DNA of 64,000 nucleotides from assembly GCF_001423745.1 (NCBI RefSeq), contig NZ_LMPC01000027.1, positions 256,958-320,957 on the forward strand, read 5' to 3'. This stretch comes from Arthrobacter sp. Leaf337 (GTDB taxonomy: Bacteria > Actinomycetota > Actinomycetes > Actinomycetales > Micrococcaceae). The notes under the pieces were generated by a model. The model was given only the letters and a program-made list of their open reading frames with translations. It was not told the DNA's origin and ran no database searches. This document shows positions 43,083 through 51,215 of this stretch, in pieces. Every line of letters starts with the position of its first letter. The stretch's first letter is position 1. A program made the position numbers and the translations under genes.

Positions 43083-45374
43083 ATGGCGACTGGTAAGAAC
43101 CCTTTATTCGACACGGCCACCACCCTCGGAAAGATCCTTGCTTTCCTTGGCGTGAGCGCTATTTGTGGTGTCCTGGTAGCGGGCCTGCTGGTCCCGGCGG
43201 CCGCTGTTTCCGGCAGCACAGCCAGCGGTTCCATCGAGTTCTTCGACACCCTCCCGGCGGAGCTGCAGGTGGACCCGCCCAGCCAGTCCACCAAAATCCT
43301 TGCTTCTGACGGAAGCCTGATCGCCAACCTCTACGCCGAAAACCGAACGCGCGTTGCACTGGACCAGATGTCGCCATTCATCAAGGACGCAGTGATCGCC
43401 ATCGAGGACAGCCGGTTCTATGAGCACGGCGGCGTGGACACCACCGGCATCATGCGTGCGCTGGTCAGTACGGCCCGTGGTAACAAGCAGGGCGCGTCCA
43501 CCATCACGCAGCAGTACGTGAACAACGTCATCAACGCCTCCCTCGAGGCCGAAGGCAACACCGAGGACATCAAGCTCAACGGCGTGAACAAGGGCGTGGG
43601 CGACAAGCTCCGCGAGATGAAGCTGGCCATCGCCCTGGAGAAGAAGTTCACCAAGGAGCAGATCCTCGAGGGTTACCTCAACATCGTGTTCTTCAACCGG
43701 GACGCCTACGGCATTGAAGCCGCGTCCAAGTTCTTCTTCAGCACCACGGCGAAGGACCTCACCCTCCCGCAGGCGGCGCTGCTGGCCGGCGTAGTGAACA
43801 GCCCGTCGTTCTACGACCCCATCACCAACCCTGAGAACGCGAAGACCCGCCGCGACCTGGTTCTCAAGTCAATGCTCACACAGCACAAAATCAACCAGCC
43901 GGAATACGAGGCAGCGGTCGCCGCCCCGGTGGAAACCAAGGTCACCCCGGCCCGCCAGGGTTGTGCCTATGCGTCCACCGCCCCGTATTTCTGTGATTAC
44001 GTCCTGCACCTGCTGCTCAACGATCCGGCCTACGGCGCCGACGCCACGGAACGTGAACGGAAGATCTTCCGCGGCGGCCTGACCATCACCACCACCCTTG
44101 ACCCCAAGGCTCAGAACGCGGCCCAGGCCCAGGTGGACGCGTCCGCAGGCGCCAACCCGGACAAGTGGGGCGCTGCGGTGGTTTCCGTCCAGCCGAACAC
44201 CGGCAAGATCACCAACATGGCGCAGAACACGGTGTGGTTCGCCGGCGACGGCAAGTTCGACAGCCAGCTCAACTTCAGCGTCGACCAGTATGACGGCAAC
44301 GGCAACGACCTCAACGGCCTCGGCGGTGCACAGCCCGGTTCAACGATGAAGCCGTTTACATTTGCCGAGTGGCTCAACGAGGGCAACTCGATGAACACGA
44401 TCCTGAACGGCGCGGTTCGTCGCTATCCGCAAAGCTTCCCCTGGAAGAACACCTGCCAGACGCCGACTGTTGGCTGGTATGACAGCACCAACGGCGAATC
44501 CACGGACCTGCAGAATGCCGAGCCGAACTACTACCGTTCGATGACGGTCCTTGACGGGCTGGCCAACTCAATCAACACCATGACGTTTGCCACCGCCGCC
44601 AAGGTGGACCTGTGCGGAATCCAGAAGATCGTGGACGCCGTGGGCCTCCACGAAGGCCTCCCGCAGCGGGACGACACGGGAAAGATCACAAACCCGACGC
44701 CGCCAATCACCATGACGACGCTGGGCAACCTTCTTGGTTCCAGGCAGACTTCGCCGCTGGCCATGGCGAGCGCATTCGCCACGTTCGCGAATGACGGTAA
44801 ATACTGCGCCCCGATCGCGATCACTTCGGTGACGGACCAGACCGGCGCCCAGCTGCCGGCCCAGGCCACGAGCTGCCGCGATGCGATCAAACCGGAAGTT
44901 GCCCGCGGCGTGAACTACGCCCTCCAGGAAGTCCTCAACCGCGGTTCAGGCTCACTCATCCAGCCCCGGATTTCCACCAAGACCAACTTCCCCATCGCAG
45001 CCAAGACCGGTACCTCCAACAACAACGGGTCGACCTGGGTGGTGGGCCACACTACCGGCCTGGCCACCGCGGCGTGGTTCGGTGATGCGCTCGGAACTCA
45101 GCAGCGCGCGGGCCAGAACGTGACCGTCAACGGCAAGTTCTATACGGGCATCGACGGCTACATGATCGCCGGGCCGATGTTCTCCAACTTCATGTCCCAG
45201 GTTGCGCCCGCGTACGGCACCAACCCGTTCACGGCCCCGCCGTCCAACATGGTCAACGGGGCGCCCACGCGGACCACCACCCCGACGACGCAGAGCACCG
45301 CACCGGCAACCGCGCCGGCCACTCCGGCTCCGTCGCCGGAGCCCAGCAAGGACAACGGCAAGGGCAACGGGTAG
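43083..45374 (+). CDS. class A penicillin-binding protein (PBP1-type)
   Basis: A 763-residue bifunctional peptidoglycan synthase. One N-terminal membrane helix precedes a GT51 transglycosylase (IEDSRFYEHGGVDTTGIMRAL, Glu near 108; GASTITQQYVNNV; GYLNIVFFNRDAYGIEAAS). The transpeptidase has S-x-x-K in GGAQPGSTMKPF (Ser near 420), SxN in NSINTMTF and KTGT in IAAKTGTSNN. The C-terminal 50 residues are Pro/Thr-rich. ATG 43083 is chosen; GTG 43074 is an in-frame alternative. The metallophosphoesterase follows 7 bases later. Confidence 0.92.
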   Translation: MATGKNPLFDTATTLGKILAFLGVSAICGVLVAGLLVPAAAVSGSTASGSIEFFDTLPAELQVDPPSQSTKILASDGSLIANLYAENRTRVALDQMSPFIKDAVIAIEDSRFYEHGGVDTTGIMRALVSTARGNKQGASTITQQYVNNVINASLEAEGNTEDIKLNGVNKGVGDKLREMKLAIALEKKFTKEQILEGYLNIVFFNRDAYGIEAASKFFFSTTAKDLTLPQAALLAGVVNSPSFYDPITNPENAKTRRDLVLKSMLTQHKINQPEYEAAVAAPVETKVTPARQGCAYASTAPYFCDYVLHLLLNDPAYGADATERERKIFRGGLTITTTLDPKAQNAAQAQVDASAGANPDKWGAAVVSVQPNTGKITNMAQNTVWFAGDGKFDSQLNFSVDQYDGNGNDLNGLGGAQPGSTMKPFTFAEWLNEGNSMNTILNGAVRRYPQSFPWKNTCQTPTVGWYDSTNGESTDLQNAEPNYYRSMTVLDGLANSINTMTFATAAKVDLCGIQKIVDAVGLHEGLPQRDDTGKITNPTPPITMTTLGNLLGSRQTSPLAMASAFATFANDGKYCAPIAITSVTDQTGAQLPAQATSCRDAIKPEVARGVNYALQEVLNRGSGSLIQPRISTKTNFPIAAKTGTSNNNGSTWVVGHTTGLATAAWFGDALGTQQRAGQNVTVNGKFYTGIDGYMIAGPMFSNFMSQVAPAYGTNPFTAPPSNMVNGAPTRTTTPTTQSTAPATAPATPAPSPEPSKDNGKGNG

Positions 45375-45381
45375 AGCACCG

Positions 45382-46326
45382 ATGGGGGACAAAGCAACGC
45401 TGGCAAGCCGCGCCCGGAGCATCGGGCGCGGCTTTGCCGTAACCGCGGCCGCCGGTGCCGCAGCCGGCATGGCAGCGACGGGGTACGGGCTGTGGGAGAA
45501 GAACCAGTTCGTCCTGCGCGAAGAAACCCTGCCCATTCTTCCGGCCGGTTTCGGTCCGTTCCGGATCCTTCACCTGAGTGACATCCACTTCGTCCCGGGA
45601 CAGACCCGGAAGGCCCAGTGGCTGTCCTCGCTCGCGGAACTGGAACCGGACCTGGTGGTGAACACCGGGGACAACCTCAGCCATACCAAGGCGATCGACC
45701 CGCTCCTGAAGGCGCTGGCCCCCCTCCTGGAATACCCCGGCGTCTTTGTGCCCGGGTCCAACGACTACTTCGCGCCCACCATCAAGAATCCGGCCTCCTA
45801 CCTCCTGGGACCGTCGAAAGCCCAGAAGAAGCCCGTGGAACTCGACTGGCCCAGGCTGCGTTCCTACTTCGGAATGTCCGGCTGGGTGGATTTGACCAAC
45901 CGCCATCAGTCCGTGGTGCTGAACGGCCTGCGCTTTGATTTCTCCGGCGTCGACGATCCCCACCTAGGCCTGGAGAAGTACGCCGGCTGGCCCCGCGGAA
46001 CCAAGGGCCAGGACAGGACCCCGCACCTCCGAGTGGCTGTCATCCACGCCCCTTACCAGCGCGTGCTGGACCACTTCACCGAGGACGGTGCGGACCTCCT
46101 GCTGGCCGGCCATACGCACGGCGGCCAGATCTGCCTGCCCGGGTACGGCGCACTGGTGGCCAACTGCGACCTCCCCACGTGGCGCGCCAAGGGACTCAAC
46201 AACTGGGAAAGCAACGGGAGCACGACGCCGGTCAACGTCTCCGGCGGGATAGGCACCTCGCGCTTCGCACCGGTTCGCATCGCCTGCCGCCCCGAAGCCG
46301 TGCTGCTGACGCTGACCTCTGGCTGA
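45382..46326 (+). CDS. membrane-anchored metallophosphoesterase
   Basis: A 314-residue calcineurin-like phosphoesterase with an N-terminal membrane anchor (RGFAVTAAAGAAAGMAATGYGLW). The metal-binding motifs are LHLSDIHFVPG, VVNTGDNL, FVPGSNDYFAP, VIHAPYQR and LLAGHTHGGQICLPG. The third motif reads GSND instead of GNHD, so its His is absent, a change I believe occurs in actinobacterial members. Probably acts at the outer face of the membrane on lipid- or phosphate-containing substrates. It lies 7 bases after the PBP gene, and the two are commonly adjacent in actinobacteria. Confidence 0.88.
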   Translation: MGDKATLASRARSIGRGFAVTAAAGAAAGMAATGYGLWEKNQFVLREETLPILPAGFGPFRILHLSDIHFVPGQTRKAQWLSSLAELEPDLVVNTGDNLSHTKAIDPLLKALAPLLEYPGVFVPGSNDYFAPTIKNPASYLLGPSKAQKKPVELDWPRLRSYFGMSGWVDLTNRHQSVVLNGLRFDFSGVDDPHLGLEKYAGWPRGTKGQDRTPHLRVAVIHAPYQRVLDHFTEDGADLLLAGHTHGGQICLPGYGALVANCDLPTWRAKGLNNWESNGSTTPVNVSGGIGTSRFAPVRIACRPEAVLLTLTSG

Positions 46327-46327
46327 C

Positions 46328-46393
46328 TCACGGGGCGATCGAGTCCGTCGGGATTTCGGTTTCGGCAAGCTCAACACAGGCAGGACAGCGCAT
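46328..46393 (-). CDS. tentative small CxxC protein
   Basis: A 21-residue open frame, MRCPACVELAETEIPTDSIAP, stopping at 46328, one base from the stop of the metallophosphoesterase on the other strand. It has a CPAC motif and protein-like composition. The frame is open further upstream (possible TTG at 46423) without a clear ribosome binding site. It may be the end of a degenerate zinc-ribbon protein or chance. Low confidence. Confidence 0.2.
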   Translation of the reverse strand: MRCPACVELAETEIPTDSIAP

Positions 46394-46457
46394 CCCGTCC
46401 GGGCGCAGTATTGCGGAATGCAATGAATGGGGAAGATTTCCGCGAGGCCCCGAATCC

Positions 46458-46473
46458 TGTGAACCGTGTCACT
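46458..46473 (+). promoter_or_regulatory. candidate Crp/GlxR site upstream of the ABC exporter
   Basis: TGTGAACCGTGTCACT matches TGTGA-N6-TCACA at 9 of 10 conserved positions and lies 61 bases upstream of the first exporter gene. Confidence 0.45.
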
Positions 46474-46534
46474 CGATGGCATAGGGTAGTTGCTAAAGGA
46501 AACTACATTCGCAGTTGAGCTTTAAGAAGCGGGC

Positions 46535-48352
46535 ATGGCCAAGCAGACTCCATTCTTCACATCAATCAGCCGACTCTATCCCCATGTGAAGCCGATCATC
46601 CCCCGGCTTGTGATGGGACTTTTGTGCGCACTCCTCGCCAGTATCGTGGCGCTGGCCATCCCCCAGGTCCTGAGGGTCCTCATCAATGACTCGCTCCGGG
46701 TGGGCGGTGCCACTGACGCTGTGTGGGTCGCCTCCCTGATCATCCTGGGCCTGGGCATCGCCGAAGCCGGGCTGGTTGCCCTCCGCCGCCAGTTCGTCAT
46801 CAACCCCGCAACCACCGTGGAAACCCGGATGCGGGTGTCCCTCTACGGGCACCTGCAGGACCTGACGGTCTCCTTCCATGACCGTTGGGGATCCGGTCAG
46901 CTGCTCTCCAGGGCCATGACGGACCTGAACTTCCTGCGCCGTTGGATGGCGTTCGGCGCCATCATGCTGGTGGTGACCACCCTGACGGTGGTGATCGGCG
47001 TCGTCGTGATGTTTGCCATGAGCTGGCAGCTGGCACTGATCTTCCTGGCCGCGGCCGTGCCCATCATGATCTACGGCTTCCGGTTCAGGACCCGCTTCAG
47101 CAAGGTGGCCCGACGCAGCCAGGACCAGGCCGGCGACCTCGCCACCACGGTCGAGGAATCGGTGCACGGCATCCGCGTGCTCAAAGCGTTCGGCCGCAGC
47201 CGCGAAGCCTTGGAGAACTTCAACGAACAGGCCGAGGAACTCCGCCAGACCGAGATCGCCAAGGCGAGGCACCAGGCCACCTTCAGCATGGTGGTCACCC
47301 TGCTCCCCGAGCTCGCCCTCGGCGCCGGGCTGGTGGTGGGCATCATGCTGGCTGCGGATGGCCAGCTGAGCATCGGTTCGCTCGTGGCGTTCTTCGCCAC
47401 CGCAGCCGTGGTGGCCGCGCCCGTGGAATTCAGCGGCATGCTCCTGGCCATGGCGCTTACCGCCAAGACGGCCATCGACCGGCATTTCGAGGTCATGGAC
47501 GCCGCCAACACCATCACCAGCCCGGAGCATCCCCGGGAACCCGACTTGCTCAAGGGCGCGCTCAGCTTCAACGCGGCGACGTTCGCCTTCGCGGACGCCC
47601 CGGACAAACCGATCCTCAAGGACGTCAGCCTGGACATCCGCCCAGGCGAAACCATGGCCCTCGTGGGAATCACCGGCAGCGGCAAGAGCGCGCTGCTCCA
47701 ACTGGTCCCCCGGCTCTATGACGTCACGGCCGGCTCCATCACCATCGACGGCGTGGACCTGCGCGAGTTCTCCGTAGAACAACTTCGCACCGTGGTGGGC
47801 GTCGCCTTCGAAGACACCACCCTGTTCTCCAATTCCGTCCGCGACAATGTGCTGCTGGGGGCAAAGGAGCGGAGCCAGGAAACGCTGGAGGAAGCCCTGG
47901 ACGTTGCCCAGGCCCACTTCGCCTACTCCCTTCCGGACGGCCTGGACACGCTGATCGGCGAGGAAGGCCTCAGCCTGTCCGGCGGGCAGCGCCAGCGCAT
48001 CGCCCTGGCACGCGCCATCGCTGCGAAACCCAAGGTGCTGGTCCTGGATGATCCCCTGTCCGCCCTGGACGTCAACACCGAGGAACTCGTCGAAGCCCGG
48101 CTGCGCGAGGTGCTCGCCGACACCACCACACTGATCGTCGCCCACCGGCCCTCCACCGTGGCGCTGGCGGACCGGGTGGCGCTGCTCGAGGACGGCCGGA
48201 TCGCCGCCGTCGGGACCCATGCGGAACTGCTGGCGCACAACGAGCACTACCGCTACGTGATCGCCAGCCTTGAAACGGAACCGCGGGACCTGGATTCCGA
48301 ACTGTCGGACCTCTCAGAATTAAGCGACGAGTCCGAGGAGATTTCCCAATGA
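46535..48352 (+). CDS. heterodimeric ABC exporter subunit 1 (degenerate-site half)
   Basis: A 605-residue half-transporter with six membrane helices and one nucleotide-binding domain. Walker A is VGITGSGKSALLQLV (near 377) and the signature LSLSGGQRQR (near 480) is canonical. Walker B reads LVLDDPLSALD: the catalytic Glu is Asp. The H-loop VAHRPST is present. This is the classic pattern of the subunit that contributes a good signature but a catalytically weak Walker B in heterodimers such as TmrAB or BmrCD. Overlaps the second subunit by 4 bases. Substrate unknown; drug or lipid export is inferred. Confidence 0.92.
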   Translation: MAKQTPFFTSISRLYPHVKPIIPRLVMGLLCALLASIVALAIPQVLRVLINDSLRVGGATDAVWVASLIILGLGIAEAGLVALRRQFVINPATTVETRMRVSLYGHLQDLTVSFHDRWGSGQLLSRAMTDLNFLRRWMAFGAIMLVVTTLTVVIGVVVMFAMSWQLALIFLAAAVPIMIYGFRFRTRFSKVARRSQDQAGDLATTVEESVHGIRVLKAFGRSREALENFNEQAEELRQTEIAKARHQATFSMVVTLLPELALGAGLVVGIMLAADGQLSIGSLVAFFATAAVVAAPVEFSGMLLAMALTAKTAIDRHFEVMDAANTITSPEHPREPDLLKGALSFNAATFAFADAPDKPILKDVSLDIRPGETMALVGITGSGKSALLQLVPRLYDVTAGSITIDGVDLREFSVEQLRTVVGVAFEDTTLFSNSVRDNVLLGAKERSQETLEEALDVAQAHFAYSLPDGLDTLIGEEGLSLSGGQRQRIALARAIAAKPKVLVLDDPLSALDVNTEELVEARLREVLADTTTLIVAHRPSTVALADRVALLEDGRIAAVGTHAELLAHNEHYRYVIASLETEPRDLDSELSDLSELSDESEEISQ

Positions 48353-50181
48353 CCACCGCTACCTTCGGCACCGCCAACGAGGACAACGCCCACCTGAGCA
48401 AAAGCGAAAGCAAAACCGTACGACGGCGGTCGCTCGCCTTGCTGGGCTCCCTGATCCGCCCCGTCCGGCTGAGGTTCTGGCTCACCATCACCATGGTGGT
48501 CCTCTCGCAGGCCGCCCGGGTGGCCGGACCGGCGCTGATCGCCTTCGGGATCGACCATGCAATGCCGGCACTCCGCGCCGGGGACAACTTGCCGCTAGTG
48601 CTCACCGGCGTCGCGTATCTTGCCGCGGCGATTGCCACGGCCGGCCTCACGGCACTGTATGTGACCTCGACGGCGAAGCTGAGCCAGGCGATGCTGCTGG
48701 ACCTGCGGGTCCGCGTCTTCCGGCATACGCAGCGGCTCAGCCTCGAGTTCCACGAGAAGTACACGTCAGGGCGCATTATCGCCCGGCAGACCTCCGACCT
48801 TGAGGCACTGCGTGAACTCCTGGACTCCGGCGTCAGCTCCCTGGCCTCGGGGATGCTCTTTATGGTGTTCACCGCCATCACGGTGTTCGCCCTGGACTGG
48901 CGCAGCGGCCTCATCGTGCTGGCCGCAGGCGTTCCCATGTACTTCCTGGCTCGCTGGTACCAGAAGCACTCCCAGATCGCCTTCCGCGAATCCCGTGTAG
49001 TGTCCGCCCGGCTGATCGTGCACTTCGTGGAAACCATGACGGGCATCCGGGCCGTGAAGGCCTTCCGCAAGGAGCGCGAAAACGCCGCGCGCTACGGCGA
49101 ACTGTCCGAGGACTACCGCGAGGTGACCGTACGCTCGATCAACCTCAACGGCGTCTTCCAGCCGGGGCTGGTGCTGATCGGCAACGTCTGCGTCGCGGTG
49201 GTGCTGCTTTTCGGCGGCTTCCGTGTGCTGGGCGGGGACCTCGCAGTCGGCGTGCTGCTGGCCCTGATCCTGTCCACCAAACGGTTCTTTCAGCCGGTGG
49301 ACCAGATGGCCATGTTCTACAACTCTTTCCAGAGCGCCCAGGCGGCCCTCGAGAAGGTCTCGGGTCTGCTGGAGGAGATTCCCACCGTTCGGCCGCCGAA
49401 GAACCCCGTAGCGCTCCCCGACGCACGCGGCACCATCGAATTCAACGGCGTGGAGTTCCGGTACGGCGACGGACCCCTCATCATCCCCCGGCTGGACCTG
49501 CATATTCCGGCCGGGCAGATCGTGGCCCTGGTGGGCCAGACCGGTGCCGGCAAGTCCACGCTGGCGAAACTCATCGCCCGCTTCTACGACGTGACCGAGG
49601 GGTCGGTGACACTGGACGGGGTGGACCTGAGGAACCTCACCACGCCGGACTTGCGGCGGAACGTGGTGATGGTGACGCAGGAAGCCTTCCTGTTCAGCGG
49701 CTCCGTGGCGGACAACATTGCGCTGGGCCGTCCGGAAGCCTCCCGCGAGGAGATCGAAGAGGCTGCCCGGGCCGTTGGCGCGCACGACTTCATCATGGAA
49801 CTGCCCCAGGGATTCGACACCGACGTCAACAAGCGCGGCGGGCGCGTCTCAGCCGGCCAGCGCCAGCTCATCAGTTTCGCCCGGGCGTTCCTGGCCCGCC
49901 CGGCGGTACTCATCCTCGACGAAGCCACCTCCTCGCTGGACATCCCGTCGGAGCGTCTGGTGCAGAGCGGGCTCGCCGGCCTGCTGGCGGGCGTGGCAGG
50001 GCACGACGCCGGCCGCACGGCCTTGATCATCGCCCACCGGCTCTCCACAGTGGAGACCGCCGACCGCGTCCTGGTGGTCCACGACGGACGCGTCGTGGAG
50101 GATGGTACGCCGGAGGAACTGATCGGCGGCGGCGGGCGATTCGCGGAGCTGCACGGGGCGTGGAAGGACTCGCTGGTGTAG
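48349..50181 (+). CDS. heterodimeric ABC exporter subunit 2 (catalytic-site half)
   Basis: A 610-residue half-transporter. Six membrane helices come first, with RLSLEFHEKYTSGRIIARQTSDLEALRELLDSG as the coupling region. Walker A is VGQTGAGKSTLAKL (near 394). The signature is GGRVSAGQRQL instead of LSGGQ (near 501), while Walker B LILDEATSSLD keeps the catalytic Glu and the H-loop IAHRLST follows. The weak signature faces the weak Walker B of subunit 1, so the pair has one consensus and one degenerate ATP site. ATG 48349 overlaps the preceding stop. Confidence 0.92.
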   Translation: MTTATFGTANEDNAHLSKSESKTVRRRSLALLGSLIRPVRLRFWLTITMVVLSQAARVAGPALIAFGIDHAMPALRAGDNLPLVLTGVAYLAAAIATAGLTALYVTSTAKLSQAMLLDLRVRVFRHTQRLSLEFHEKYTSGRIIARQTSDLEALRELLDSGVSSLASGMLFMVFTAITVFALDWRSGLIVLAAGVPMYFLARWYQKHSQIAFRESRVVSARLIVHFVETMTGIRAVKAFRKERENAARYGELSEDYREVTVRSINLNGVFQPGLVLIGNVCVAVVLLFGGFRVLGGDLAVGVLLALILSTKRFFQPVDQMAMFYNSFQSAQAALEKVSGLLEEIPTVRPPKNPVALPDARGTIEFNGVEFRYGDGPLIIPRLDLHIPAGQIVALVGQTGAGKSTLAKLIARFYDVTEGSVTLDGVDLRNLTTPDLRRNVVMVTQEAFLFSGSVADNIALGRPEASREEIEEAARAVGAHDFIMELPQGFDTDVNKRGGRVSAGQRQLISFARAFLARPAVLILDEATSSLDIPSERLVQSGLAGLLAGVAGHDAGRTALIIAHRLSTVETADRVLVVHDGRVVEDGTPEELIGGGGRFAELHGAWKDSLV

Positions 50182-50263
50182 CTCCCGCGGGGTGTCCGGG
50201 CGCCGATTTCACATGAGGGCCGGAATCCGATACTCTTGTGAAGTTGCTTTTGAAGCAACGGAT

Positions 50264-50340
50264 CGGGATGTGGCGCAGCTTGGTAGCGCGCGTCGTTCGG
50301 GACGACGAGGTCGCAGGTTCAAATCCTGTCATCCCGACCA
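50264..50340 (+). tRNA. tRNA-Pro (CGG)
   Basis: A 77-base gene including an encoded 3' CCA. The acceptor CGGGATG pairs with CATCCCG (50330-50336), discriminator A. The anticodon stem CGTCG/CGACG encloses loop TTCGGGA, anticodon CGG. The T-arm is GCAGGTTCAAATCCTGT. It is 82 bases after the exporter and followed directly by a terminator hairpin. Confidence 0.95.
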
Positions 50341-50343
50341 AAA

Positions 50344-50379
50344 GCAAAGAGGGTCTTCCATTCGGAAGGCCCTCTTTGC
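50344..50379 (+). terminator. terminator of the tRNA-Pro gene
   Basis: GCAAAGAGGGTCTTCC (50344-50359) pairs with GGAAGGCCCTCTTTGC (50364-50379) with one G-T pair and a 4-base loop, starting 3 bases after the tRNA CCA. Confidence 0.85.
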
Positions 50380-50409
50380 GTTGCTCCTGCGGCGTTGCCG
50401 GCCGTGGCC

Positions 50410-50754
50410 TCAGAGGCCCTCGAACGTGGATCGCTGGCTGGACTGGCCGTCGCCCAGCAGTGGAACCCGTGGCCGGTTGGAGCCGTCGTCCTCCCGGTAG
50501 TCTCCGCGCGTTTCATAGGTCTGGACCTGGTTCACGTACCGGCGCCTAAGCCGGAGTCCGTAGGCAAAGAGCACGAGCGCCTCCAGCAGCGACGCAATGC
50601 CCACAATCCCCCACACCAGGGTTCCGGCGTCGGCTGTCCCACCCACGACGGCGATTATCGCCGACCCCGCCACGGCGGCGACGATCAGCGAGGTCCCGGC
50701 GATGGTCCACGCGGCATAGGCACGCTTCAAGTCATTCGGTTCCCTGCGGTTCAT
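50410..50754 (-). CDS. small membrane protein, unknown
   Basis: A 114-residue protein with two membrane helices (AAWTIAGTSLIVAAVAGSAIIAVVGG and TLVWGIVGIASLLEALVLFAYGLRL), a basic N-terminus and a polar C-terminal tail. ATG 50754 has an AGGGGAG ribosome binding site. It lies downstream of the peptide-precursor gene on the same strand, but a strong terminator separates them. No family recognised. Confidence 0.7.
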   Translation of the reverse strand: MNRREPNDLKRAYAAWTIAGTSLIVAAVAGSAIIAVVGGTADAGTLVWGIVGIASLLEALVLFAYGLRLRRRYVNQVQTYETRGDYREDDGSNRPRVPLLGDGQSSQRSTFEGL

Positions 50755-50788
50755 GACACTCCCCTTGCATCGTTTGGCCAAAAAAATA

Positions 50789-50821
50789 GCTCCGGGACAT
50801 GGTTCGCGCATGTCCCGGAGC
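50789..50821 (-). terminator. strong terminator of the peptide-precursor gene
   Basis: A perfect 13-base inverted repeat, GCTCCGGGACATG (50789-50801) with its complement at 50809-50821, 7-base loop. On the minus strand it is followed by TATTTTTTT (plus-strand A-run at 50780-50786). It lies 33 bases after the precursor stop, so that gene is its own transcript. Confidence 0.9.
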
Positions 50822-50853
50822 GTGTGTTCCCTTGCGGGAAGTACGTCAACCGC

Positions 50854-51084
50854 CTACATCGGGTCCGGCCAGTTGCCGATGTATGCCGGGAAAGACATGG
50901 GGTCCGGCCAGTTGCCGATGGCCTGGGCAAACTGCATGGGATCGGGCCAGTTACCGATAGCGGTGGTGCTTCCCAGCTGATCCGCCCAATTGCCGGTAGG
51001 ACCTGCAGACAACACTGCGGGGGCTGCGGCTGAAAATGCCAGTGCGCCAGCCAGTGCGGCGGCGGCTGCAATCTTCTTCAACAT
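50854..51084 (-). CDS. secreted repeat-peptide precursor, candidate pheromone
   Basis: A 76-residue protein with a Sec signal peptide (MLKKIAAAAALAGALAFSAA, cleavage predicted near SA-G at residue 27). The rest is four octapeptide cassettes, TGNWADQL and three times IGNWPDPM, separated by 5-residue spacers (GSTTA, QFAQA, SFPAY). The period is exactly 13 residues, 39 bases, and the protein ends on the last cassette. GAGGAAA ribosome binding site before ATG 51084. It diverges from a HTH-TPR regulator and has its own terminator. This resembles precursors of RRNPP-type signalling peptides, but a cell-wall or adhesive role cannot be excluded. Confidence 0.8.
   Translation of the reverse strand: MLKKIAAAAALAGALAFSAAAPAVLSAGPTGNWADQLGSTTAIGNWPDPMQFAQAIGNWPDPMSFPAYIGNWPDPM
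50857..50997 (-). repeat. 39-base coding tandem repeat, four units
   Basis: Units start at 50857, 50896, 50935 and 50974 with an exact 39-base period. Each contains a version of GGGTCCGGCCAGTTGCCGAT (plus strand). The first two are almost identical, the third differs at third positions, and the fourth (N-terminal in the protein) is most diverged. Conservation of the GNW core over the spacers indicates selection on the encoded octapeptide. Confidence 0.85.
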
Positions 51085-51135
51085 TAGGTTTCCTCAATAC
51101 GAGTCGGATTCGTTACAAAGTCAGCACTGCCCTTG

Positions 51136-51175
51136 TTGACATACATTGTAAAATGTTTTCCACAGAGACTGTCAA
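51136..51175. promoter_or_regulatory. divergent promoter/operator region of the peptide-regulator pair
   Basis: Within the 131-base gap, TTGACA at 51136-51141 (plus) and TTGACA at 51170-51175 (minus) face each other. On the minus strand TTGACA is followed after 17 bases by TTTACA, or after 19 by TACAAT, forming a promoter for the precursor gene. Between them lies the palindrome ACATTGTAAAATGT at 51143-51156, overlapping that -10, a good position for a repressor operator. For the regulator gene a TATAAA at 51184-51189 may be the -10, with a poor -35. Confidence 0.55.
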
Positions 51176-51215
51176 GCATTTGGTATAAAGACTGTCCGGA
51201 ATAAGGAGGAAACCC

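Noticed and set aside
45964..46482. 172-residue open frame on the minus strand over the metallophosphoesterase end
   Set aside because: Overlaps a well-supported gene, has no motif and its composition is that of an antisense frame.
50857..50997. CRISPR or non-coding tandem repeat
   Set aside because: The 39-base period is in frame inside a gene with signal peptide, ribosome binding site and terminator, and the encoded motif is conserved.
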